DNA from: Sacculina carcini
Taxonomy: Eukaryota; Arthropoda; Thecostraca; Sacculinidae
Assembly: GCA_916048095.2 (NCBI GenBank)
Contig: OU696570.1
Location: 6,948,928-7,012,927, forward strand
Reading direction: 5' to 3'
Length of the DNA: 64,000 bases
The notes under the pieces were generated by a model. That model was not told the origin of the DNA and did not search any database. It worked only from the letters and a program-made list of their open reading frames with translations. Shown here piece after piece: positions 1-10,885 of this stretch (positions are counted from its first letter, which is position 1; the number at the start of each line of letters is the position of its first letter). A program made the position numbers and the translations under genes.

Positions 1-106
1 CCGTACCGGTGTCGACAATAAAACGTACCGTTTGTCCGTTTACGACGGCTGTGAGCTCTAAGAGCGGCAAGCGCGCGTTCACAGCGTTACACGCCTGCCG
101 TCCTAG
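1..106 (-). CDS. pol: Ty3/Gypsy pol, N-terminal start (retropepsin), runs off the window
   Basis: On the minus strand a second frame opens across the gag stop and reads into an aspartic protease. The stretch VNGQTVRFIVDTGT near positions 4-45 carries the catalytic DTG triad of a retropepsin. The frame is -1 relative to gag, so pol would be made by ribosomal frameshifting, as in many Gypsy elements. The heptamer GGAAAAC lies directly before the gag TAG. Only the first 35 or so codons are visible; reverse transcriptase, RNase H and integrase would lie beyond position 1. The retropepsin assignment is firm; the frameshift mechanism is inferred from frame geometry. Confidence 0.75.
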
Positions 107-933
107 TTTTCCGGCGGCTGACGGAGTGGTGAGGCCGCACGAGATGATGCCTCCATGACCAAGTCGCGATTCTTCTTGGGCCAGCGGCACCAGTGCTTGC
201 AGCTTCGCGCCTGCGGTCCGTAATATAGGTGTGCGCGACACACCTGCGGCTTTTGTCCAACATGATACGGCTGGAGTCCTCTGCCGACGGATGAAGATGC
301 GCCAGACGCCTTCTCACGTGACGGATGTCGCGCTCGAGTCGATGCGGCATCAGCGACAGGCGCCGCCATGCAAGGCGCTGCGGGCGCAATAGCACCCGAT
401 GAAGTAACCGCCAGCAGCGGGACCAATTCGTCAGCAAGCTTGGCAAGGCCAGTGAGCGACAACTCTCTCTGCGCCGCCAGCGCCGGCCCAATACTCGGTG
501 GCAGACCCTGTACAAATTTGTGGCGAACCAAATTGTCAGATACGCCCACCTTGCGCGCTATGGCCTGCAGCTCCGCCATGAATATTGATGGCTTGCCCGT
601 CATATGTTGTTTGGAGATCAGCTCCTCAAATAATTCGGGCCTGGAACGCTCATACAGATCGACCACCGCTGTCTTAATAGTAGCATAACTGTGCGATTGG
701 AGACAGCTGGGTGGCAGCTGCATGAGAACGTCCGCCGGAAGCGACGCCAGCACGTGGTCAAACTGTGTGGCTTCGACTGAAATGTTTTGCAGCCGAAACT
801 GCGCCTCAAGAATGAGGAACCATCCCTCGGCAGCCTTGGGCAGGAATACCGGGGCCTTGATGGCCACCCGGTTCAAACTGGCTTCAGGCGCAACGCACAA
901 CTTCTCATCGAGAGACATGATGGATTGAATCAA
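103..933 (-). CDS. gag: Ty3/Gypsy gag polyprotein, intact ORF
   Basis: The 276-residue ORF starts at the ATG 33 bases inside the element from the 5-prime LTR end (966). The N-terminal third matches the usual Gypsy gag layout (AEGWFLILEAQFRLQ, then a run ending in LASLPADVLMQLP), which forms the capsid-like assembly domain. Near residue 235 a zinc-knuckle-like motif of pattern C-x2-H-x9-C-x3-C is visible. It begins CRAHLYYG, ends WCRWP, and probably binds the genomic RNA. There are no internal stops, unlike most other retroelement ORFs in this window, so this copy may be younger. Pol follows in the -1 frame. Gag would form cytoplasmic virus-like particles. No env is visible. Confidence 0.85.
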   Translation of the reverse strand: MIQSIMSLDEKLCVAPEASLNRVAIKAPVFLPKAAEGWFLILEAQFRLQNISVEATQFDHVLASLPADVLMQLPPSCLQSHSYATIKTAVVDLYERSRPELFEELISKQHMTGKPSIFMAELQAIARKVGVSDNLVRHKFVQGLPPSIGPALAAQRELSLTGLAKLADELVPLLAVTSSGAIAPAAPCMAAPVADAASTRARHPSREKASGASSSVGRGLQPYHVGQKPQVCRAHLYYGPQARSCKHWCRWPKKNRDLVMEASSRAASPLRQPPEN

Positions 934-944
934 TAAAACACTGA

Positions 945-963
945 GTCCTCACTCGGGGCACCA
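945..963 (-). promoter_or_regulatory. Primer binding site of the first Gypsy element
   Basis: Two bases inside the LTR end the minus strand reads TGGTGCCCCGAGTGAGGA. This has the TGG start expected for pairing with a tRNA 3-prime CCA, and it would prime minus-strand cDNA synthesis. The tRNA species was not identified. Confidence 0.7.
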
Positions 964-965
964 CT

Positions 966-1197
966 TGTAGCAACGAGCTACAGAAAAAAATACTAAGACT
1001 CAAAGACACTATATATTGAGACACAACCAGCCAGCGTCACGACCACAACGGTAAAAAGGGGCGAGAGTGAGTGTGTGTGTCCCTTTATAGGGTCAGCCTG
1101 TGGTGACGTGGGCCAATGGGGTACCACGCCAGCGACCCAGGTCAGACGTGGACCAATCCGAAACAAGTGTGGCCCACGCAGCAATAAGAACATAACA
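966..1197 (-). mobile_element. 5-prime LTR of the first Gypsy element
   Basis: On the minus strand this 232-bp segment begins TGTTATG and ends CTACA, the usual TG...CA LTR borders. It lies directly before a PBS and the gag ORF. A TATAAAG box is visible at about 1083-1089 (minus strand), a likely U3 promoter. The matching 3-prime LTR lies outside the window, so the TSD cannot be checked. Confidence 0.75.
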
Positions 1198-1705
1198 ATT
1201 TCTAAATACATAACTTATATAAACAGTGCTAAAACATAATACAGCAAACAATTAATTTAAATACACGCATATAAAAATCACTCACAAAATACAAGCAGAA
1301 ATAACAGTGTGAAACGCAATCGCCGCAAACTGCTCACATACGCCGCAGCAATATTATTTACATATGATATTAAACTGCAGACCACCACATATTCACGTAC
1401 AATACAACACAAGATACATTGAAAGATATAACAAAAGATAGATTAATATTGCTGTAATATTTCACCTCACATGTGCAGTTTTTACCCAGCTAGCTCTATA
1501 GAATATTTTTGAAAATTTTCATACAAACTTGGTTATACAAATGTAAATATATCTGGAAGTCGCAAATTTGCTGCAAATTTACCTTGGAGTTGATACAAAA
1601 ACAATCGTATTCATGAAACATGTATCGTAATAGTAATCATGAGGTGGCCGGTGACTACCATTCCACCAGTAGTATTACATGATTATATACACTTTTTTCT
1701 GGACT
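1198..1705. other. AT-rich stretch without a recognised gene
   Basis: About 500 bases of AT-rich sequence separate the Gypsy LTR from the hAT transposase C-terminus. I see no ORF of interest and could not find the expected lower terminal inverted repeat of the hAT element here. Confidence 0.5.
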
Positions 1706-2241
1706 TCATTTTAGCAAAATCATCAATAACATCGTAGAAATAAATATTATTTGTGAGATCGGACTCAATAGTAAAAAAAACGCTAAGCTACACATATTTT
1801 CTTGCCTCATTGTCGAACGGAGGTGGTTTTTAATTATTTTCATGACAGAGAATGAACGCTCCCATTCACAGTTAGAAGATGGTAGCGTCAAGTAAAGGCG
1901 GTAAACTATGTCCACATTTGGGAATGCTTGTGAAACACCTACATCCCTGATATGTTTAAGAGCAGTTGATGGTGCACATTGTTCAGACGTTGCTTCAATC
2001 TGTTTCATATATCCGGAGAAATGAACAATTTCTCCAGCAAATGTTTCGTCAACATCTGCCGAAAAGTTCTCCTGCAACTTTACCGCAGCTTCCCTTGTGG
2101 TGATTCCTTCTTGGTGATTTGGAAAATAAATCCAAACTTTCTATTGACGTCATGATATGCTTCTTTTATTTTCATCAATTCCGTTATTAGTGATTCCAGA
2201 ATAACATAGTAGGTATCTGCTTTGAACCTCTGCTTCGGTGG
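1706..2241 (-). pseudogene. hAT transposase, C-terminal part including the dimerisation domain
   Basis: Two minus-strand ORFs in succession (about 2241-2080 and 2077-1706) read as the end of a hAT transposase of the ZMYM/DUF4371-like type. The upper one contains KQRFKADTYYVILESLITEL. The lower one contains AFPNVDIVYRLYLTLP and then CEWERSFSVMKIIKNHLRST, the conserved hAT dimerisation motif. A frame break near 2080 separates them. This is the distal third of a gene whose N-terminal part lies at 6195-7727; the two are separated by a solo LTR (2242-2702) and a LINE (2954-6182). The transposase would have cut and pasted hAT elements, but this copy is dead. Confidence 0.8.
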
Positions 2242-2702
2242 TGTGATGAAATGTATTGTAAGGAGAAATAACGGAGGCACAAACAACAACAATATGGTTT
2301 CACAATACACCTGCACGCCCGTGCAGACAAGTCACTCAATACTCCCCCGAAAACCACTTCACATTAAACGCAGTAGCACCCACACGACACCATCTCATGC
2401 ACGAAACTCCCGATTCATGATCATATCGCTCCGCAATACGCATACACACAAACATACATACACATACATATACACACACTGCACGCGCCACTTCCTTGAC
2501 CGAACAAGGCAGCTGCATTTCACATATCGGTGCACCCGTACAACATTGACGCAGGGGGCGCAACTACTTGAAACCGCATCGCCCGCACTGCCTAGTGCAC
2601 TGCCACGTGCAGGCTCGCTCAAAACTACAATACTCGCATATACACAAATAATGTACAACGAAAGATACACAAATGTTTATATATACACAACACAAAACCA
2701 CA
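2242..2702. mobile_element. Solo LTR-like insertion with 5-bp target site duplication
   Basis: This 461-bp segment interrupts the hAT coding frame. It begins TGTGATGA, ends AACCACA, and is flanked by GGTGG at 2237-2241 and 2703-2707. TG...CA ends plus a 5-bp duplication are the signature of an LTR left by recombination between two LTRs. Both strands give TG...CA, so orientation is open; a TATATAAAC run near 2676-2684 on the minus strand could be its promoter. It holds no credible coding sequence. A small DNA transposon with an 8-bp TSD (GGTGGTGT at 2237-2244 and 2703-2710) is the alternative. Confidence 0.6.
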
Positions 2703-2953
2703 GGTGGTGTACACATTTCGGTATCTGGATAATTAAAATTTCGTTTTTTTTTCTTGAGCGCTGAAGGTCCGCCCGGTAACTCGAGTCCTTCACTAGCAAC
2801 TTAGCTTTCTATTCGAAAATATCAAAAGCTTCATCACTACGAAGTGGTCTTGCAAACTCCACTAATCCTGCGTAAAGGTTAACACATGTTTATATCAATG
2901 TCGACTCTTTGGAGCGTCTTATTGGTGGCATTTAAGCATTCCAGTATACAGTC
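2703..2953 (-). pseudogene. hAT transposase, middle segment between two insertions
   Basis: On the minus strand the 250 bases between the LINE and the solo LTR read as degraded hAT transposase. Recognisable pieces include NLYAGLVEFARPLRSDEAFD, with stops and frame changes around them. They bridge the segment ending at 6195 and the one starting at 2241. Continuity across the two insertions is supported by matching TSDs (CAGTATACAGTC at 2942-2953/6183-6194 and GGTGG at 2237-2241/2703-2707). Confidence 0.65.
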
Positions 2954-5900
2954 GTGTGCGCGCAGCCGTACTGTGAACAGGTGTTTTTTCGGTGCTGGCC
3001 GTGACTGCGGTTCCGTGTGTGTTTAGTTATGGGTTTGACAGCTCACCGTGGTAATCGTTCGTTGCCGCATGGGCGGAAGCGATCCCTTCAGTGGACACAC
3101 ACGACGGACTCGCGGTGTGCCAGCCGGAGCCGTGAGGCCCTCAGGGCCCCGCTCTAAACGTTGCAACATTTAATACGAGGACTTTGAGGGAAAATGGTCG
3201 TCTTAATGAATTATGTAAATTAGCTATAGATTTGAACATTGACATCATCGCCGTCCAGGAGCACAGACGAACTGTGAAGGCACCAGCCACGTCCGTCAAC
3301 GTTCACGGCTGGACTTTCTGGATTGCAACTGCAAACTCTCAAGGCCAAGGTGGTGTTGGCTTATTGTTGTCTCCGCGTGCCAGGCGAGCTCTCCTCAGCA
3401 TCGAGTGTCCGCACGCGCGAGTCACAACAGCAACATTCCAGCTGAAGGCCAACAGATTACGCATTGCAAATTGTTATATGCCCACCGCATGTGCAGCCTC
3501 ACTGGACGAAGCAGAAGAGTGCATAAATGTGCTGACTACTTTTGTGGCCGACGGTGCAAATCGCGATGTCACCTGTGTTGTCGGTGACTTCAACGCCGAC
3601 CTACAATCTGGAGTCAACAACAAGCGTGCCTTTCCGCAGTCAAAATCAACGCACACTGACGCAGTGAGTGATTTCGTGGCTAGCAACGACTTGATCGCTG
3701 CAAATGGAGTCATGCGGCAACGGCAAAGCCATATTCCGACATTCTTCGGACCCAATTGCCGCAGAGCTCGACTGGACTATGTGTTCGTTCAGCGCCAGTG
3801 GTGTCGCATACTGCGTAGAGTCTCCCGAATTCGTCCTCGCTGCATTCCATCGGATCACGCCATGCTCCTGTGCTCACTGAGCCTGCGCCTGTGGACGGGC
3901 GTCAAACACAGACAACAGCGTCAAATCCAGTGGTCGACACTGAGAAAACCGGCAGCGCGCAGGAGGTTTATCGGCGCTGTAATCAATCATCAAAGACAGG
4001 GCGACGGAAGCTAGACCAGCCTCGCTAAGTCGGTCCTATTTGCTGCCGACGTGACTCTCCCCTCACGCGCGCGAGGGCCCAGGAACGCTCTGTGGAACGA
4101 CTCTGCCATATCGACAGAACGCGTGAAAATACTGCACAGCACCAAACAAGGGTCAGTCTCCCACACAAACTCTCTTCATGAAGTTTACGAGCGGCGGCGT
4201 AAAGAGCTTATCGACAGCGTGGTAAACGAAATACAGCGACACTGAGAGAATGGTAGGGGTGCAGCGGCATGGCAGTGTATTAACACAATTACGGGGCGGA
4301 AGAGCAAGCACCCATCACTTTTCAATGCAGAGAACCCCAGTGAGCGCCTGAACAAAGTCCGAGCACACTTCAGTGGCATCCTCAATACTGAAATGTCAAA
4401 TGTGTGCTCTCCTTTGCTGGACTTCGGTTCAATATCATCACACAACACGCTGCCAGTTCTCAGCACAGCAATGGCGGTCAACCTTGCAGAGCTGAAGCGG
4501 GCGTGCGGCACAGTGGCTACAGGCAAGTCGTCCGGAAAAGATGGCATCCCGTCAGAAGTGTGGAAACTGCCGCAGTTGGCGTCTCTGCTCCTACCACACA
4601 TCAACGCGGTAGTGCAGCGAGCTGATCCTCCATCGGAATGGTTGTCGTCGCACATAGTGTGCATACCGAAGAACCCAGGCAGTACAGCACTCGGCGACCA
4701 GCGTGGTATCTCTCTTATGTGTGCTGCAGCCAAGCTGTGCAACAGAGTCTTGTTGCAGCGCATAAGGAGAATACTAGAAGAAAGGTTGCTGAATATCCAG
4801 GCGGGTTTCAGACCTCACAGGTGCACGTCTGAACAAATTGACACACTTCGTGTCTGTATAGACACCTGCCGCACGAGAAAAAAGTCACTGTTTGTTGTGT
4901 TTGTCGACTTTTTCAAAGCGTTCGATCGAGTAAACCGTGGGTCATTGCAGTCCATCTTGCTCGCCTACGGAGTCGACAACACACTGGTCAGCGCAATAAT
5001 GAGCCTCTACACCAACACCGTAGCACAGGTCAGGGTCGGCAGCGAGTACACCGAGCAGTTTGAGACGTCAAGCGGTGTACTACAAGGTGACACTCTCGCA
5101 CCGTACTTGTTCGTTGTAGTCATGGATTACATCATGAGGTTTAGAATCCGGCAGGAGCAGGCATTCACTGTGAGAAGAGGGCTCTGTCAGCGGCGACCTG
5201 CGGTGAAGCTTGCAGCTCTGGCCTATGCCGACGATCTGGCGCTGCTGTCGGACAACATCGCCGACGCTCAAAAACAGCTGGCCAGACTGGAGGCGGCCGC
5301 CGCGTCTGTGGGTCTGCAGCTCAATGCCTCCAAGTGCAAGCTGCTGTTAGTGGGTGTGCAAAAATCTGACAACATTCTGTCCTCGAACGGAGACCGCATT
5401 GACGTCTGCGAGGACTTTGCCTATCTGGGCAGTCAGCTGAAGGACATTCGGTCGGCGTTCAGACGAAGAAGAGCACTGGCGTGGATTGCTGCACGGAAAC
5501 TCCACGGATTTTGGGCATCATCAGCAGCAATATCGGAGAAAGTGCAACTGTTCAGGGCATGTGTTGGGCCTGTTCTGTTGTACGCAAGCGACACATGGGT
5601 GTTGTCTGGCAGTTTGTCTAGCGAAGTCGACGCCGGTCATCGCGCACTGCTCCGGTATTGCTGCAATCTCGGCTACCCACAGCTGGTATCCAACGACGTG
5701 CTCTACGATAAATCTGCGAGTCGACCTGTCAGCCAGATGATACGCCGTCTACGCATCGCTCTGCTCCGTCACGCTGTCACCCACCCGAATACGCCACTGG
5801 CCCTTGTGTGTGCACCCGCCAACAAAGCCTCAGAGCCGCTCAGAGTGGTAGGTGCTCTCACGAAAACATACCTCCAACAGCTGGAAGACGACTGCAGTCT

Positions 5901-6182
5901 CGCTCGCAAATCTCTTGAGGTCTGCTTGAAGATTGCAAGTGCGAAAGTGTGGCATAATTTATTTAACAATATTTAATTGGGTAATGCAATTGTATGGTGT
6001 TATACTTGTATTGTATTTGTATCGTCTAGTCATTAATAATTAATATGTGTTTGAAAATAATGTGTATTTATTAGTGTATGTATTGTATTTAATACCCGTC
6101 ATGTCTTTCGATATTATATTGTTGCAACAACGTGCTCATGCCTTTTCTCATGGCCTGATAATACACGTATCATCATCATCAT
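2954..6182 (+). mobile_element. LINE A: near full-length APE-type non-LTR retrotransposon
   Basis: A 3.2-kb element is flanked by the 12-bp direct repeat CAGTATACAGTC (2942-2953 and 6183-6194) and inserted in antisense orientation into the hAT transposase gene. It has a GC-rich 5-prime leader (2954-3135), one long EN-RT ORF, a 200-bp 3-prime UTR, and a short ATC microsatellite tail (about 6168-6182) in place of poly(A). A piece resembling its leader recurs at 25888-25966. Tail type and APE endonuclease suggest an RTE/CR1-like relative, but the clade was not determined. Confidence 0.85.
3136..5976 (+). pseudogene. LINE A ORF: apurinic-like endonuclease plus reverse transcriptase
   Basis: One frame of about 946 codons is broken only by TAG at 4012-4014 and TGA at 4243-4245. 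The endonuclease part starts with NVATFNTRTL, continues with IIAVQEHRR, has a GDFNAD core near 3580-3600, and ends with the SDHAML motif near 3850. The RT part (from about 4393) has IPKNPGSTALGDQRGISL, the palm motif VFVDFFKAFD (about 4900), the GVLQGDTLAPYLF motif, and the catalytic AYADD box near 5222-5236. A C-terminal domain of roughly 200 residues follows. The protein would nick target DNA and reverse-transcribe its own RNA there. No upstream ATG fits well; the frame is open from 3136. Two stops make this copy inactive, though barely decayed. Confidence 0.88.
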
Positions 6183-6194
6183 CAGTATACAGTC

Positions 6195-7727
6195 CCAAAA
6201 CACACAGAGTATGGCCAATTCAAAAATTTCCATTTTCAATGCCCTCTGCTTCACTCCTTGTAGATACCGACTGGTTTTCATCTCGTGCGATTTCGCTCAA
6301 AGCAGAACGTACTTCAATGAAGTTACTTTTCAAGGCATGTGCTGCATCATGCCGCGCTGACCATCTTGTTGTTGATGATGACTTGATGATGTCTCCATGG
6401 ATGGTTGACTTGAGTTACTCCACCGGTGTGTTGAAAGAAATAAATAAAGAGCACTTGCAAAAATCCAAAAAATGACACGGCACCAACGCAACACTCCGCA
6501 GCGCGAAGATTCAAAGAATCCAAAAAAGTTCATTCTTTGAATCCTCCGAGATTCAAAGAATGTGCTGAGCATGGTACATACTCTGCGAGAGGATTGATTG
6601 CCTTGATACGGGATTGTAATCCGTTATATATTCCAGACATATTACTTGCGTTGTCGTAACTCTGACCACGGCAATCCATAATAGAGAGATCATGCTCAAA
6701 TAGAGTGTCAAGTACAGCATTCTTCATCGTTTCTCCATCTTGGTCCGGTAGATAAATGGATTTAATGAAGTGGCTTACCAGTGGAATCGACGAAGCGAAC
6801 AATGAATGTCAATTGATATGTGTGTGAAATATCTGGTGTCGAATCCACACTTATTGCAAAGTACTTTGCAGTTTTCACGGCTGAAATGATGCTATTGAGG
6901 ACCTTTGCAGTCATGAGCCCTAAAAATTCATCACAAGTAGTAGAATACATGTAGGAAACATTGCCTCTTTCAGCATTTGCAAAGCGTGACACATTATTTG
7001 CCAAAAATGGATCTAATTATGCTAAAAGTTTCATGATCCCTAAGAAGTTGCCATTGTTTTCCGAAACAAAAATTGCATTGTCTCCATGAAAAGCTAGTCC
7101 TCTTACAGATATGGATTGTATCACAACAACAACTCTTTCTAGAACTTCTCTCCAGTATATCCGCTCTTTTTCAGTCTGAGTTTCTAAATGTGTGTCCATT
7201 AATCCTTTTTTCTGTGCACGGATCACACTGGCCAAAATTGCACTCCTGTGATAGGTACTGTTTTCATGGTGCTCAAATCGTTTCGAGTGTTTCCAGTCGT
7301 TGAAACCCTGCGTAAAATCATTTTATTTTGGAGAAAACAGCTTGCATGCTGAGCAATAGACCTTTCCTGAGGTTTCAGAATACACCATCCATGATCTCTG
7401 AACTGTGACGGAATTCGCCAGCTTCCTATTGAACATAGATGTTGTCGAGTAGCGACGACCTCCATCATCATAAATCCTTGCTGACTTCACAAAGTCAATG
7501 CTAAGAGGCTGACTGGAATGTTATGTTACAAAGTCATCTCGTAGAGAATCGGGGATTATATTTGGCCATGAGACTGGATTTTCCAAGACAAATTCTGGCG
7601 ATGAAATGTCTGTAATATTGGAATTAGGATAAGTTGGCTCTGAAATTATGCAAGAGCTCTCAGAAGCTCCTGACCCATTTGATAATTCGACTGTGCTTAT
7701 GGCCTCAGGAACTCTTTTCGTCAGCAT
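6195..7727 (-). pseudogene. hAT transposase (ZMYM/DUF4371-like), N-terminal and central part
   Basis: Read downward from 7727, this has a basic N-terminus, a TTF-type zinc finger region (around 7390-7330, with GKVYCSACKLFS), and a DUF4371-like core. The core includes FAISVDSTPDISHTYQLTF (about 6860-6810), IMDCRGQSYDNASNMSG (about 6690-6630) and VPCSAHSLNLGG (about 6570-6535). Stops and frame changes occur at about 7521, 7330, 7017 and 6535. The gene resumes beyond LINE A at 2953. The core has the RNase H-like fold that carries the DDE triad. The hAT end at 8085-8100 lies upstream on the same strand. Confidence 0.82.
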
Positions 7728-7929
7728 ATATGTGATCTTCCTACTATTTGATGTGTCTTTGATTTTTTTCCTTGTTCTTGAAGTTTCTTTTATCGTTTTT
7801 TTTTTACACTCGCATAAAACCTCCCAACGTCACGATCACGAGATGACATATTGTACAACGCCAATATCTGCAATCATACCAGTATCAACATTCCACTTTC
7901 AATTGTTTTTAATTTTCTATATAATTGTT

Positions 7930-8100
7930 CCTTATAGTTCATGGTAATCAGGGGCAGCGTCAAATAAGTGGGTGGGCTTGGAAGGCTGGAGTTCGCCGCA
8001 AAAAATCGTCCAAGACCGCCAAAGCCCCCCAATAACTTAACCACGGATATATTTGACATGACCACCGGAAAAATGCGGAAAAATCTGGGCGCTGCCACTG
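7930..8100 (-). repeat. Terminal region of the hAT element with terminal inverted repeat
   Basis: On the minus strand 8100-8085 reads CAGTGGCAGCGCCCAG, a typical hAT terminus. It lies upstream of the transposase and marks the 5-prime end of the element. Runs of C in CCCCCCAATA near 8025-8035 resemble the interior of the MITE at 40970-41255, whose ends also begin CAGTGGCG. The opposite end of this hAT was not found near 1500-1700. Confidence 0.6.
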
Positions 8101-8611
8101 ATGATAATCACTTCACAGAACCAGGATGATTTGTCTACCATGTATGCATGAACCGCAAACTCAACCGTCTCTTATCACCAGAGGTCGGAAAAATATGTGA
8201 TCACATAACAAATATTTTTTCACCTAAAGCATGTTTTTTCGGCAAAAATACCTCAAATGTAATTTCTAGAATTTTATCACCTAAAATGGGAGATTTCTTA
8301 TTTCATATAAAAATTCAAGGCAAATTTTCCCTCTGTCGGATTTATTTATTCTATTTTAGGATGAGCACATTGATCCAAGTGTTGTGGCGATTTGCGCGTG
8401 TGTAGGGAGAATTCACATTCGGTATCAAATGATCACTGTAACAAACAATTGGTGTGTGTGTGTGCGTGTATTTCCGGCGGTTCAATAGTGAATTTGATGT
8501 TGTATGCGCGTATGGTGCCAGTTTGGCTGGTGTTGAACGATTTGCAAGTGCAGTGTCACTTGCACGTGGTAGTGAAGGCTTGCAATTCGGTCACGATGAC
8601 GATATGCGCGT

Positions 8612-9358
8612 GTGCCGGAAAGATCATACGGGAGATTTTGTGAGACCATACGGGAGGTATTTGCAGATATTAATGACCTAATCTCTTCCGTAAAGAAAGT
8701 TTTTATCAGGGCTCCCTGGGGAGATATGAATCCAGAATTACACCTGACATCAGAATCTGCCATCACAAGGTGGGGGACGTGGATAGAGTCTGCGATATTC
8801 TATGCGCGGTATCTGAATTCTGTGAAATTAGTTTCCAATGAGCTCGATCCAGACGAAGCTGTATCAATACAGAAAACAAAACATATCATTAAGGACGAAC
8901 AGCTTAAAGTCTATCTGACCTTCATAGTTGGGAACTTGTCGTTTATTCTTCTTCACTTGAAGACGCTAGATACCGCAGGGTTGTCTCTGGTTGAGGTACT
9001 GATTCAATTGGATTCATTCAGAATCAAAGCAGAAGTTCCTGGTGATAAAGGAGATCGACTGCGGCAAAATTTCCGGGAAATTCTTACAATTAACACGGAT
9101 TTTTAGCTACTGTGATCTATAAAAATTTTTCAAGGATATATTATTGATGGAACTTAAATTTCCAAAGTTATGTCATCAGAAGACCTAGCGAATCTCAAAT
9201 TTACCCCAGTTACCAACGTTCACGTTGAAAGAAGCTTCTCAGTGTGCAAAAACTTACTGACAGCAAACTTACTAACGGCAAACAGTAACGGAAGAAAATC
9301 TGAGAAATTATGGTTACAAACTGTTTCTACAATAGTTCATCTTCGCTTCATTAATTAA
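8612..9358 (+). pseudogene. Second hAT transposase relic (CGGBP1-associated hAT type)
   Basis: ORF 8612-9106 contains CETIREVFADINDLISSVKK, then IRAPWGDMNPELHL and SAITRWGTWIESAIFYARYL, a diagnostic block of hAT transposases related to the CGG-repeat-binding family. A short ORF at 9170-9355 carries VTNVHVERSFSVCKNLLTAN, the C-terminal dimerisation motif, with an in-frame repeat of LLTAN. A break near 9106 separates them and the N-terminal half is missing. Unclear remnants occur at 8392-8610. This family differs from the minus-strand hAT at 1706-7727 and runs in the opposite direction. Confidence 0.78.
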
Positions 9359-10014
9359 ATTATGTTTAATACATTGAACTCACTCTCATATTCTTATGAT
9401 TTGTATTGTATAAAATATATTTCATTCTCTCCATATATTTACGTATGTATATTGTGTGTCGTATTGTCTTTGTAGTTTGATTCAATGCTCTGACATTGAA
9501 TAAATAAAAAGATTGTATAACTTATTTGAGCTTTTTCATCATATATTTTGTAAAAATCAATCACATAAAAATTACATAAACAGTGAAAAATAACCACATA
9601 GTCTTCTGACCTCTACTTATCACATGTTACCCTCATATATGTTTGTGTAACTCACATACAAGTTGTAAATGAAAGCATACAGAGTCGTAAAGAGGTGTTA
9701 TGGGGTTCCTCCAAAGAAGATTTGTTGATTTAATTATGAACACCTTGTACAAAAATGCTAGTGACGATTTTAGCCACACGCTCACTCTGGGAGCCCCTTC
9801 TCCTTCCTTCTAAAGGATCCCCTGAACATCGTGCGGCTCACGGCCGAGGGACTGTCGATACGGCTCTGAAAGCAAAACACATGCTATAATTATCAATTCA
9901 ATGCTCAAACATGTATGCGATGAAACTGCAGAACAATTCGGCAATACACTGTAACTAACTACACTACCACAACTTTACGTTTGCCACAACGTTGTCTATT
10001 CAAGACCGTTTTGA
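9359..10014. other. Intergenic stretch without a supported gene
   Basis: AT-rich at first (9359-9700), then mixed composition. I see no ORF, TIR or repeat that I can assign. Confidence 0.5.
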
Positions 10015-10189
10015 CGGTGTGACGGTAAAGATGCGACCCGGTAAAAGAAGCGACCGTCGACATTTGCGACGTGATCGTAGAAATAGTTATTGTTATCAGT
10101 TGTGATGTGCCGTCGTTGTACCTCACCTATCCGCGGAACTCACTTTTAAACTTCCTCACTACGTATCTATTTTCATTGCAGAGTCCTTC

Positions 10190-10885
10190 GCCATTCTCCA
10201 GGCCCTCGTCTTCATAAAAGATAACGAAATTATGCTTTCTGTCATTGTCTCCGACTCTCTTTCCGTGTTACAATCTCTCTCCTCTTTCACCACCAAAAAC
10301 CCCATCTGTAAACAGATTATCAACCTTCACGAGAACCTCACCTTATCTGGCTTTTCCATTAAATTTCTATGGATTCCGAGTCACATGGGCATCCACGGCA
10401 ACGAACTCGCTGACTCTTCAGCAAGGCGTGCCATTTCCCACCAAAACATCACTATCCCTCCCTTATCGGCCTCTGACCTTTTCCCATGGGTTCAACGTCT
10501 AACCGGGCACCTCTACTTCTCCAAACTTTTTTCCAACATGTCAGACCATACAAACTGCATTCAGCATTATATGAAACACAGACACCAAATTCCACATCGG
10601 TCTAGATTAATTGATAAAGCTCTCATCCGACTCAGAACCGGACACACATACATCACACACAGACATCTGCTGAACCGTGAGGAACCACCCACTTGTAGTA
10701 GGTGCCGGGTCCCCATCACTGTATCCCACCTCCTACTGCACTGTAAATATTTCGAACACCAAAGATCCATCCTAATGTCGCAGCTCCCTTCTACTGCTGA
10801 TCTGGACTTCTTGCTCTACCACCCAAACGCCCTAGAGCCTCTGTTATCCTTTTTACGCACGACCGCTCTCATCGACCGCATCTGA
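10190..10885 (+). pseudogene. LINE fragment: RNase H and C-terminal zinc-knuckle region
   Basis: This open frame starts within an RNase H domain (ESFAILQALVFIKDNEI, then VIVSDSLSVLQSL) and includes FLWIPSHMGIHGNELADS, the catalytic H/D loop of LINE RNase H. It ends with a CxRC-x7-H-x3-H-x2-C zinc-like motif (CSRCRVPITVSHLLLHC). A 3-prime UTR and a 19-base A run at about 11049-11067 follow, so this is a 5-prime-truncated insertion on the plus strand. It is an I-group LINE relative, similar to the relic at 48885-49795. The endonuclease and RT are missing. Confidence 0.82.

Noticed and set aside
87-515. Arginine-rich minus-strand ORF overlapping gag
   Set aside because: Shadow frame of the gag ORF, which has clear family motifs.
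1500-1700. Lower terminal inverted repeat of the hAT element
   Set aside because: I looked for a CAGTGGC-type end below the transposase C-terminus and did not find one. The element seems truncated there.
2222-2764. Plus-strand 180-codon ORF
   Set aside because: Chance frame through the solo LTR and antisense hAT. Low complexity, with no domain.
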